DNA of 64,000 nt from Aurelia coerulea (Eukaryota > Cnidaria > Scyphozoa > Semaeostomeae > Ulmaridae): NCBI GenBank assembly GCA_039566865.1, contig CM076962.1, positions 9,914,743-9,978,742 of the forward strand, in the 5' to 3' direction. A program made the translations under genes and the position numbers. This document shows, one piece after another, positions 51,601-63,600 of the stretch (position 1 is the first letter of the stretch; each line of letters starts with the position of its first letter). The notes beneath the pieces are model-generated. The model had not been told where the DNA came from. It worked only from the letters and a program-made list of their open reading frames with translations, and did not search any database.

Positions 51601-54600
51601 TGCGCTGTGTGGGATCTTCCCTTTACGATAAAGGCACTGGACGGTGGTTGCGCTGGGGAGCTGTTCGTGGGGTGCTGTGCTTGGTGTTGGTTCGCGCGCC
51701 CATGAGGGCCTGGTAACCTTTAACACAGAGATTTTATTCATGCTGTGGGCCCTCCTGGCTCTCTTTGTGTCTTCTTGCTGGTTATGAAGCTGCTATGATG
51801 TATCCGTCTCCAATTTGATGGAGGAATTGAATTGGCCAACATTTACGGATATGATAAAAAGCGAGACAGCTACTATGACATACAAAGCATCAATTGGCCT
51901 TGCACCCGGCTATCTCTCAAACCTTTGCAAGAAAAATTCTGCGCGTGAAATAAATAAAAAATTTTTGCAAATTCACTCTGCCGATGTCCTTGTTCAGAGG
52001 ATGAAAACTGAAAGCTATATCTTTCCGGGGTGCAAAGACATTCAATGAATTGCCTTTGGATGTCATGCAAGCTCTCTCCCTTTGCATTTTGAAAAGTGGA
52101 CTGAATAGTGATTTTCCTCCCTCAGTCAATTTCTTAGTGACTTTCCTCTCTCTCTCTTAATTTTTCATTTTCATATTGTAAATGTAGAAGTAATTTTTAG
52201 TCAATTCTTTTAGTTGATTAATGATATTGTAAAGTTTGACACGGCCCACTGTAAAGCAGTCCACTGGGGAAACAGATACTGCAACATTCGAAAATCTACG
52301 TGAATTTCTCAAAAAACTTGACATAGATGAAAAAAAAAATTATTCTAGTTGGTGATACTAATTGTGATTTCAGGGGTTCCCCTTAAATGCAAATTCAAAA
52401 AGGCTACAATCAGTGTACGCTGAATACCAAATAGAGCAACTGATCAAAGCTTATACGAGGGTAGCAATAAGTAAGGGGGCAAATGGACAGTCTCAAATCA
52501 TTCTAAAATCGGGCGTGCTTGAAACAGCTATGGTAGACCACTACATGGTTTATGCGATTAGAAAGTTACCAAAAATGAAAACAAAATTGTTGAAAGTAGA
52601 AATATGAAAAATTGTGATAAAACTGCTTTCCAACAAGACCTTGATGCCATTGACTGGGAAAGCCTTTTGGAACCTTTTTCTCAGGACCCTAGTAAGATGG
52701 CATCTGTATTCCAAGAATTGTTTGATGCAATTCTCAGCCTACGTGCTCCAATTCGAAAACAAAAAAGGAAAAGTGAATATGCTCCATGGCTCAATGCATG
52801 CATAAGGTCTCTGATGATGAGAAGCAGGGGCGGTCTGGCACCTTAGTTGTAGGGGGGCTAGCAAACGAAAAGGGCCCGGTTCAGGGTGTGGCAGATAAAT
52901 TTTTTACCCTATACCCACCAAAGAATTCACCTTAAACACTCTCAGTCGATACATGGTCGATATTAGTTATTGACTAATAGACATGCCATGCCATTGTCTA
53001 TTGATATGCCGAAGAGCACGAAGAGCAACTTTTATTTGAGAAAAACCCTCTGCACGTTTCGTACTTTATCTCGATCAAACGTTCTTTACAGTTAACTTAG
53101 ATCCTAATATACCATCATGGTTCTTCATGGCTCCAAAATACAATTTCTTTAGAAATGATAATAAAAGCCAGAGTGGCAAATAAGAGTAATGACACTAGTC
53201 GCTCTCAACGCTCATTTCTTATCGTAGTGTCTGCAATCTCTAAATTGAATTGACCAGGCCTGTCGGAACGAAATTCGCATTCGCCCCCTGGAAAATTTTT
53301 GGGGCCACGACCTTTACTTTGGCTTAGAATGCATCACCCAATATCATGCTTGCCATTAGCGACAAGAAAACTTTGATAGTTTTATGACAGTTATCCAATG
53401 AATCAGAGCAAGAGGAAAATTTATGGGGAAAGACAGCGGCGTGGCCAGGGTGAATTAAGTGGGGGGAATGTGAATGAGGGGGTCTGGGGGCGAAGCCCCT
53501 AGGAAAATTTTTGGGGCCACGCCCTTTACTTTGGCTTAGAATACATCTCCCAATATTATGCTTGCCTTAAGTGACAACAAAACCTTGATCGTTTTGCAAG
53601 AGTTATCCTATGAATCAGAGCACGGGGAAAATTTTTGAAGGAAGATCGTTTACTTTGGCTTAGAATGCCTCTCCCAATATCATGCTTGCCTTTAGCGACG
53701 AGGAAACCTTGATCGTTTTGTAACAGTTATCCTATGAATCCGAGCATGAGGAAAGTTTTTGAAGAAATATCCTTTACTTTGGCTAAGAATGCATCTCCCA
53801 ATATCATGCTTGCCTCTAGCGACAGAGAAACCTTTATCGTTTTGTGACAGTTATCCTATGAATCAGAGCACGAGAAAATTTTTGAAGAAATATCCTTTAC
53901 TTTGGCTTAGAATGCATCTCCCAATATCATGCTTGCCTTTAGCGACGAGGAAACCTTGATCGTTTTGTAACAGTTATCCTATGAATCCGAGCATGAGGAA
54001 AATTTTTGAAGAAATATCCTTTACTTTGGCTAAGAATGCATCTCCCAATATCATGCTTGCCTCTAGCGACAGAGAAACCTTGATCGTTTTGTGACAGTTA
54101 TCCTATGAATCAGAGCACGACAAAAATTTTTGAAGAAATATCCTTTACTTTAGCTTAGAATGCATCTCCCAATATCATGCTTGCCTTTAGCGACAAGGAA
54201 ACCTTGATCGTTTTGTGACAGTTATGCTATAAATCAGAGCACGAGAAAAATTTTTGAAGAAGGATCCTTTACTTTGGCTTAGAATGCATCTCCCAATATC
54301 ATGCTTGCCAGTGGTAAAATAGAAGATTTGACATTTCTCGGAAAATTCTTACCCAACCTATACCCAGCTATTTTCTCCTCGGTTTTAGAGGAATCTCGAA
54401 GACCATCTTTCGACAAACGTGGGGGGCAATTGCCCCCCTATACCCCCCCCCCCCGTGGCCACGCCACTGGGGAAAGATTCTTTGCTTTGGTGTAGAATGC
54501 ATCTCCCAATATCATGCTTACCATTAGCGACAAGAAAACTTTGATAGTTTTGTGACAGTTATGCTATGAATCAGAGCATGAGGAAAATTTTTGAAGAAAG

Positions 54601-57600
54601 ATCCTTTACTTTGGCTTAGAATGCTTCTTCCGATATCATGCTTGTCATTATAGCTCATTAGCGACAAGGGAACCTTGATAGTTTTGTGACAGTTGTCCTA
54701 TAAATCAGAGCACGAGAAAAATTTTGAAGAAAGATCCCATACTTTGGCTTAGAATGCATCATGCTTGCCATTAGCGGACAAGAAAACTTTGATAGCTATA
54801 TGACAGTTATCCAATGAATCAGAGCACGAGGAAAATTAAGAAAGATCCTTTCTTTGGCTTAGAATGCATCTCCTGATATCATGCTTGCCATTAGCTCATT
54901 AGCGACAAGGAAACCTTGATAGTTTTGTGACAGTTGTCCTATAAATCAGAGCACGAGAAAAATTTTGAAGAAAGATCCTTTACTTTGGCTTAGAATGTAT
55001 CTCCCAATCTCATGCTTTGCTATTGGCTCATTAGCGACAAGGAAGCCTTGATAGTTTTGTGACAGATCTGACTGAGAATATGCTACTTTTAGTTTATTTT
55101 GACGTTTTGGGTCTAATCATGTAAAATGTCGGGCCTATCACAAAACTACTTTCAATATTCTGGGTCTTCGTCAAGCCCAAGAGTTTTGTCCTGGTCTACG
55201 ACTCTACGCAAAGTTCTTTTGGGTCTACGAGTTTTGGGTCTGGCTTGGAAAACCCGTACCTCTTTTTGCCCCGGGAAGTGGGCCCTCGTTGTTAGTCAGG
55301 CCCACTAGTCAAATTTCCCTAAAAGATGCCTTGCTGATGCGATGGTGCAATGGGGGTTCCACATAAAACCTATACGGAGGTCATGGGAACCATGCGGGGG
55401 GGGGGGAGGCAGGAGGACTGCACTCTATATTAAAGCTCTTATGGTTGCAGGTCCTCACAGCTTCATGGGACAGAAAGGGGGCAGGGGGACTCCATGCAAT
55501 AAAGTCCCTGAAACTATTTGTAGTGAATTGAGTGATATTGACGTAACCCGCAGGTATTACAGTCTTATTCGGGGTCCTACAATGACAAACATCAGCTAAT
55601 TAGAGAACACTTTTGAATTGCCTTTATTTTTATAGGCCAATTCAAATTTAGCAGAAAGACAAATTTCAGAGAATATTCTGAAACTGTCTGCAGAGATCAA
55701 GAACTTATCTGTAGTCCCCATTGCTTCATTTCTACGGAATAATGAACTTCCACATTAATTCAACTTATATAAATTTCCTCTTCCAACTTTTGCGACAAGG
55801 GCCCGTAATTTTTCTTTAACTTTAAATGTCAGAGGGCCCGGGGGGCGATCGCCACTTTGCCCCCCGGGCCAGACCGCGCCTGATGAGAAGGGATAAAGCA
55901 AAAAAGGACGCAAGGCGCAATCCCGAAATCTGGCCTTCGTATAAGAAACTAAGAAACGAAGTTACAGAGGCCATCCGGATCGCAATGCAGGACCATTATT
56001 CCGGTCTAATTGAACAAAACAAAACCGACCCAAAGAAAATTTGGCGAACCATTAAAAAAGTGTTAGACAGAGATTCCTCTAAGGTACCAATCACTAGCTT
56101 AAACTGCGAAGGCAAACTCTTAACTAATGACAGTAAAATTGCCAATGCGTTTAACAAGCACTTTGTCTCAGTTGTTCCAAAACTAGCAAAAGAAATCTGA
56201 ACCGAACCGAATGATGACCCGCTTGCCACAATAAATGGCAAAACTCTACGATTTTGAATTTCAAGACAGCAGATACTCAATACATCTTAAGAGCACTAAC
56301 AGAGCTGAAAAACGGCAAAGCCAGTGGGCCAGATAGAATTCCTGTCGGACTAGTCAAAGATGCATCCGAATTCATCGCTCTCCCCCTTACTCTAATCTAT
56401 AACTCATCGCTGGTCGCGGGAGTTTTTCCAGATATCTGGAAGGTTGCAAGGTTAACCCCAATTTTTAAGTCAGATGCAAGGGATGACATGAATAATTACA
56501 GGCCTATATCCGTTCTATCCATATTTGCAAGGATTCTGGAAAAAATTGCTTATGATCAGCTGATCGACTATTTCAAAGAGAAACAGTTGCTAAAAAAGAA
56601 TCAGCATGCGTTTCGTAAACTACACTCAACAATCACATCTCTAGTAAAGAGTACTGATGAATGGCATAATAACATTGATTCTCAAAAGGTCAATATGGCG
56701 ATGTTTTTGGATTTAAAAAAGGCCTTCGATACGGTGGATCACAAAATACTGCTCGAAAAACTTTCTAGGTATGGCGTGCAGGGTAAGGTGATAAGCTGGT
56801 TTCGATCCTACCTCACTGAACGAAAACAGTTTTGCAGAATCAATGGTAAATGTTCTATGGCTTTGGGGGCAACCTGTGGCATTCCCCAGGGTTCCTGCCT
56901 AGGCCCACTTCTCTTCATCATATACCTTAACGACTTTGAAGAATGTTTACAGTTTCTTCGGCGAGCACGTATGCTGATGATACGCACACAACGATAGCCT
57001 CTGAAGATATTAACGAACTTGCCGAGATGATCCAGGAGGTGCTACAGAACATTTCTGAGTGGATGAGGGTCAATAAATTAAGTGCCAATCCTAAAAAGAC
57101 TGAGTTTATGCTTATCGGCCATCCACGTAGAATTAACAAAATTGAACCTCTGGCTCCATTGAAACTTAATGGCACAGAAATAAAACGAGTGACAAAACCA
57201 AATCACCAGGGGTTATTGTCGATGAGAATCTAAGTTGGAAGGAACATTTCAAATCCTTGAAAGGTAAAGTAGCAAGTGGTTTGTCTGCATTGAAAAAACT
57301 TAAAAACCTTCTTCCGCAATCTAAGCTATATGAGGTTTACCATGCGCTGGTTGAAATTCACCTCCGATATGGGAATGTTATTTGGGGTAGCCTGCCCAAT
57401 ACGAAGCTGCAAACGCTTCAGCGTCTACAGAACAGGGCCTTCTCAATTATTCAAAATGCTAGAATAAAGGACCCCTGGATCAATAATGGGCTGAACGTTG
57501 ATCAAATCATCTATTTTGACAGATCTATCATGACACACAAAATAGTCAACAAGCAGTGCCCTGAGAGCTTCTGGGACAAGTATAGTCAGAGGAATGAAAT

Positions 57601-60600
57601 TTCTAGGTATAACACAAGAAACAATAGAAATCTCCACATCCCAAAGTTTAAACTTGAGTGTACAAAAAAAGTTTCCACCTTTCCGGGCTTAAAGCTTGGA
57701 ATGAAATACCAATCGAAATAAGGGAAATCCCCTCGCTCTATCAGTTTAAAAGAAAAATTAAAAACGCATTTAAAGAGCTCAGTTAAACCTAACTAAAACA
57801 CGTCTCCCAGGAAGATCAGATCTCAGCCTGGATCCAATCCTAGCTAATACCAAATTTTAAATTTTGTTTTTCTTTATTCATTTATAGCAAACTTGTAACT
57901 TTTGTAGTTTAATTTTGTACTGATGGGATATCGTGTTAAAAATACGAATTAATAATAAAAATAATGAGATTGATGGAGCTACCGTGTAAAAATAATGAAA
58001 AGAATAAAAAATAGTTCTAGTTGCGATATTTTCGTGGGTGAATTCTCTCACTACGGCCACAAGACGGCTACAGCGAGATGGCCACGGCGAGACAGCGAGA
58101 CGGCGAGACGACGAGACGACGAGACGGCGAGACGGCGAGACGGCGAGACGGCGAGACGGCGAGATGGCGAGATGGCGAGATGGCGAGATGGCGAGATGGC
58201 GAGATGGCGAGAAGGTGAGACGGTAAGATGGCAAGACGGCGCGGCTTATCTGCCGTCTCTCTGGGGTAAGCGTGTTGCCCCCGGACCTCTATAGGAGGGC
58301 TTGCTTTTATGTTGTATATTTATATTGTACTTTTATCAATTTATCTCTTTTAAGAAATTGTAAATTCTATAAACTGTAAGTAGGCCTAAATTTGCTGTAA
58401 TTTAGCTATTCTTTTCTATATCGCATACGTAAAGTAAATTAATTATTATGATGATCAAACACAACACAATACGTTAGTGAATAGAACACAAAAATGTTGT
58501 TTTGATAACCGTCTCGGACCTGCTTGTACTCTCTTGCATGTTCCTAATGAAAACTTCATTTTCACTTTCATTTTTTACTTTTGTTACTTGCATTGCTTTC
58601 AGGTTCATTTTACTTTTCATTTGCAATTCTAGTTAGTCAATTGAAGTCAAATTAAATTCAGGTAGTTAATTTGATTCCTGACAATTAAACGATCTCTCAC
58701 CCAGGCCTGCTTGGATTACAAAGTATTTCTGTTTCCAGTTTAGCATCTTCTCTACGATTGGTCTTGGCTCATTCTTATTTCATCTTTCACCATGGCGGTT
58801 TTTGCTACCTCCACCTTCAGGCCCAACCCTGTGGGATCGTTCAATTATGATTTCCTCTTTTATTGCTAATTTGCTAGCAATTTTAACTCTGAAACAGCAC
58901 AGTCTCTTCCACAAGGGGGGGGGGGGTTCTTGGCTAAGTTTTGGGTAGGGGTCTTCCGCTAGCATATTCATAATGTTACCGTAGGCTAGACTAATCTTTA
59001 CGACAATACCCTTGGCTAGACCAATTTGACCATTCCCTGGACCAATTTTTACGAAAATGGCACCCTTTTTCAAATTTTTGAGACCAATTTTTGACCATTC
59101 TTTGGGCCATTATTGTCAAATTTGTATCAAATATGATATCATGACCGTTCGCTGGACCAAAATTGCCAAAAATTATACCCTTGGCTAGACTAAAATTCCG
59201 CAAAAGTATACCGTTTGTCATGGCACATCCCCAGGTACCTTTACTATGGTAGAGCTCCCCCCCACCCCCCGTGGTCTATTCAGGGATCCTGCGGCTAAGT
59301 TAATTTGATGTAGTGTTGTCAGTTTGAAAGATCGATCGCTGAGACTTTGCGAATTTTCCTAAGATTTAATAGACTGATGAAAACTTGAAATAGTGTTCAA
59401 AAAGTTGGAAACTAATCACGTGACCAACCTCTTTTCAACACGTGGACTGCTACACAATTAGAAAAGCGAGTATAGTTTTTGCCAGGAGGATTATAAATAC
59501 TTGCGAATACCACAATTTGATAGCTCTCGATGAGAGATTTCAGATGATGCACAATTGCACAGTTTTGATAAAGTGAGCAATTTGAAAGTTCATAACGTCA
59601 TCAAAGTTTATGGCGTAATATGAATGATAACAAAGGCATTAAATAAACTTTGTTGGCCGAATCGTTATGAATAATCTTGAGGCATTTTAGAGTACTTGTA
59701 TCAGTAATTAGGGGCTTAAATAAGGCAAGGACTAGCTGATTACATAAATCATGAATATACAGTATAATATGAATAATGAGCTTAATTAGATATTGTATTG
59801 CCGATTTTTACTCATTGATACTTTATGATACGTTCTGGTAGCAGTATGCAAGAAATTATCAAATGAAAACTTACTATTGCCAATATTGCCAATAGTAAGC
59901 AAATACAGCCATTTTCATCAATTATGATGACCTAGTAAAATCATGGATGAGATGAAGATTTTAAAAAGTAGCCTATTGTGTAGATTGTGTTACTTTACAC
60001 AATTGTATCAAGTTTTATCCTCATATCTACCGGGTGTCTCAGAAAAAGTACCACCTTTTGACAGGAAATAGGAACCAAGCAATAACTTATCATTGCTCCC
60101 CAATTTCACAGCTACATTTAGCAATGTTCAACTTAGATGCACGTACCTTGCATTTAGAAATCGTCCACCAAACACCGGAGATACAGGTTCGCAAAGTCAA
60201 AATTTACAGTGCACCCAAAACCAGAGGTTTTGAAAAAGGGCCTTGTCATGATTTGTATCGTGGACATTTTCCAAAGTACCTGTAGACTTTAAGTTTCCGT
60301 GTTTTGGTTTTGAAAAGATTTGCATTTTTCTCCTTTGATATACATTATCCATATTAGCTAACATCAGAAAACTATTGAATCAATGACGGCATTTGAATTG
60401 ATGATGTCATATTTCTAACAAAAAACAAAAATATTTCAAAACATTGATATGAATCAATGGGTAATTATATTTTCTTCGCTTCCAAGTAGTTTATTGAGGT
60501 CTCAATCTATTTGATCTCTTTGATCTGAAATGATTAGTATAGTATTTGCTGTTTTTCAATATTGAAGCCTATATTTGACATGATCTTATTGTTTGGTTGC

Positions 60601-63600
60601 TTTACAACAAACCATGTTAGCAATTAGTATCAGCTCCTATAGTTAGGTTCCTAAAAGATGTTACTACTATTGTGCGTATAACATTCACATGGTATAATAA
60701 GTATGGTTTCGGAGATAACTATGGGGTATTTTTCCCCATCAGGCAGAGCTCTGACCCAAAGAGTTCGGGTGGAATACGGTTAATGAACAAATTGTTTTAA
60801 CCAATGCAGTCCGCAAAGAATTTATTTTGATTGATTTTTGATTGCGATAAAGACGTTCCGTTAGAATTTGCAGCTTTTTATATTTAATGGCACGGTCTGA
60901 CAACCTCACCCATCATTTCTCAGTTTGTGCATGCTTAGAAAACAATTTTTGCATAATTTCTATTTTTGATAAAGCTGCTTTCTATTCGATAGTGATAATA
61001 CCAAGGGCAGCTGGTATGTTTGTCACGAAGGGCTAAACATTTTCAACTTTCCCATTGATATCTAAAACTCACATTACTAAACAGCAGCAAAAATTTAGCT
61101 TTGATCGAGCACTTAATGACAATAAAAAAATAATAAGCAATAGTGAATGAAATGTTAGAATATTTTGACTGGTCATTTAGATATCACAATTAGCTCGCAG
61201 TTGTTTTTAATCTGTCATTAAATAGACAAAACGTTTAACTGCTGTGCCATGTGCCTCTAAAATCTAATGGGAGTTAAAAATGTGCAAGCGTGCAAACCAA
61301 ATATTGCTCAAAATTAAACGCTAAAGTTAATAAAGAGTTATTACTGTAATGGAAAATCACTGAAAGCACAGCATATAGTGCTGGCTTGAAAAGTATATCA
61401 AAGAGACTTTCTATCAGAAATTTTCCAGTTTGAGGTAACTAGCTGAAATTCTATTCAATCGATAATGTGATGACCCTTCACCATACACCGAAGATATTCG
61501 ATATCTTTCCACAATCCCGGCCAAAGAAGCTAGGACATAAGCAAATTTCAGTGTCTTCATGATGTTTCCTAAAATATGGAGGAGAAAACATACGATTAGA
61601 GCCTCCTAATCCCCCTCCCCCCTAATTCAATGTCGAGAAGTTCGAAAGGCGTTTGATTCAAGCAACTTTGAAACGGGGAGAGCGGGGGGCACGTAATCAA
61701 AGACCGAAGTAGAGCAATTTTATGATTTGTCCCAAGTATTTTGGCCAAGACTGTCTGAAAAATTGCTATTACTACCTATCAGATATGTTTCTATGAATCC
61801 AAATCTACTTGTATCAGACGATCTCTTTTACTATGAATGGATAGCCACTAACTGTGGGCTTAACTCCACCAGAGTACTTCAGATGTTAATGTTTTCATTG
61901 TTACTGGTTCATTCATCAGAACTATGACGTCATCAAATTATGCAAAATTTTCCCATTACGTTCAGCGAAACTTCTCTTGAGCACGAAACCTGCCAATGAT
62001 TTTCGTTTGAAAACATCACAGCTATCAAAGAGAACTGAAAAACAGGGTTCCTTTTGAATCAGTGCAAATTCTGCGCCTCCACAGTGCAGTTGTCTTATTT
62101 TCAAATGTACCGTTAGCCAATTTTCTTACTATTCATTCATTTTCAATGAGATTAAATTCGCTCCACTTAACTTGCATTCACCCTTGACGGCATTGAATGG
62201 TCTATTGTGCCCGATTAATTTTAGTCCAGAACTTTTTGTTGAAGAAGAATATACTCGTTGCATAGCAGCAAGGCGGATTTGCACTGTCTGGAACATTAAG
62301 AAAGGGATCAATTTTGTCAACGCTTCTCCCTACTTTAAACATTAATAACGTCGGCAACGTTTACCCTAATCTAACAAATTTTTTCTCATTCTAAATGAGA
62401 AAAATAAGGTTTATTTACCTATAGTCAGTATTTGCGTCGATTTTCGTGAAGTATGATTTCTGACGGTTCACCATAGAGTTTAAAAAAAACCTATCCGGAT
62501 TTGTTTATTTTAAGTTTTTTAATTTTGGAGCGCCGTGAGATTTCCACCTTCCAGGCAATTTTTACTTGGTTTCTTTGCATGAATAGGAAGACTTTGATGT
62601 TCAGATGTGGAATCAAACGAATTTACCAAAAAAGCGTGACTTATCCCAAAATTATGGGACATTTTTCTTTGGAGCGCCGTTGGGAGAACAGAAGAATTCA
62701 TAAGAAACCGGACCTCAAACAAAAGCCCAAAAGCTTTCTTGCAATGATAAGTCTTTTTCAAAGAGCAGCGGAATACACAATCTTACGATAGCGGAAGAAA
62801 GTTCAGAATCCTAATGTATGTCACTTTTTATAAGGGAATCTTTTTTGTGAATGAAAATTGCAGCAATTTTGCCACTCCCATTGTTAAGAAGGTGCTCAAC
62901 GAATTTAGCAAACAACGCCTATTTCGGTATAAATAGCTGAGAGCCCACTTCTTGTGTTGGGGATGACCGTGTTAAAATTTCACACAGAAATCTCTATGGG
63001 TTCTCAAGCTATGAGCTATTATTTGTCAACAATCATTTTTAGACAATCCTGGCCGAAAGGAGCTGGGACACAGGCAAATTTCAGTGTCTTCATGATGTTT
63101 CCTAAAATATGGAGGAGAAAGCATACGTTTAGAGCCTCCTAATCCCCCCTCCCCCATAATTCAATGTTGAGAAGGTCGAAAGGCGTTTGATTCAAGCAAC
63201 TTTGAAACGGGGGGAGCGGGGGGCACATAATCAAAGACCGATGTAGTGCAATTTTATGATTTGTCCCAAGTACTTTGACCAAGATTTTAGGTGTTTTTAG
63301 GAGCTCTTGGAGAACGGAAAGATATTATAAAACCAATAGCCCATCGTGAAGACAAAGGATCTAACGAAACTTGTGCAGCAAAGCTTTCATATATATATGT
63401 TTAGTTAGAAAACACTAAATAATAGAATTGTTACTAAATCTTATATGCTATGAAGGAGGCGGACACAAAGAAACAGACAGATTTTTGGAACACTGAGGCC
63501 TTTCCAACCTACGTTCTCGTCAAAATAGATGAGAACGTAGGTTCAAAAGGCCTCAGTGTGCCAAAAATCTGTCTCCTTCTTTGCGTCCGCCTTCTTTTAG

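Larger units (their letters stand above)
52825..55882. mobile_element. hAT-like element (outer), 8-bp duplication, inside LINE D
   Basis: CAGGGGCGGTCTGGC at 52825 and GCCAGACCGCGCCTG ending 55882 are inverted with one mismatch. Target duplication atgagaag lies at 52817-52824 and 55883-55890. Removing the element and one duplicate rejoins the LINE D frame exactly. The interior is satellite (53300-55065) plus a second hAT-like element; no transposase frame. G/C-rich 'gagggcccggggggcg' sits just inside the right end. Confidence 0.96.
52275..57960 (+). pseudogene. LINE D, plus strand, interrupted by nested hAT-like elements
   Basis: Endonuclease remnants (IILVGDTNCD near 52340, then VDHYMVYAIRKL near 52540) lead into the linker at 52604-52824. 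The frame is cut at 52824 and resumes at 55883 (KAKKDARRNPEIW). Reverse transcriptase follows from about 56290: ASGPDRIPVGLVK, RPISVLSIFARILEKI, KKAFDTVDHKILLEKL, CGIPQGSCLGPLLFIIYLND, a catalytic A-Y-A-D-D-T near 56965 after a frameshift, then thumb and C-terminus to about 57780. Few lesions (stops near 56200 and 56250; shifts near 56940, 57235 and 57720) make it one of the better preserved LINEs here. The 3' tail ends 'ttaataataaaaataatg'. Part of the endonuclease is missing. Confidence 0.9.

Noticed and set aside
53759..53959. Repeated LLWLRMHLPISCLPLA peptide
   Set aside because: It is produced by two satellite monomers 123 bp apart; the frame is lost in other monomers.
6478..58245. CRISPR-like array among the tandem repeats
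   Set aside because: None of the arrays has short identical repeats with unique spacers of constant length; all are satellites, minisatellites or microsatellites in animal DNA.
57878..58294. Frames of about 100-118 codons with S-P-S-R-R-L-A or R-R-D-G-E-T-A repeats
   Set aside because: They are translations of the 9-bp minisatellite at 58075-58245, open on both strands because the unit length is a multiple of three.
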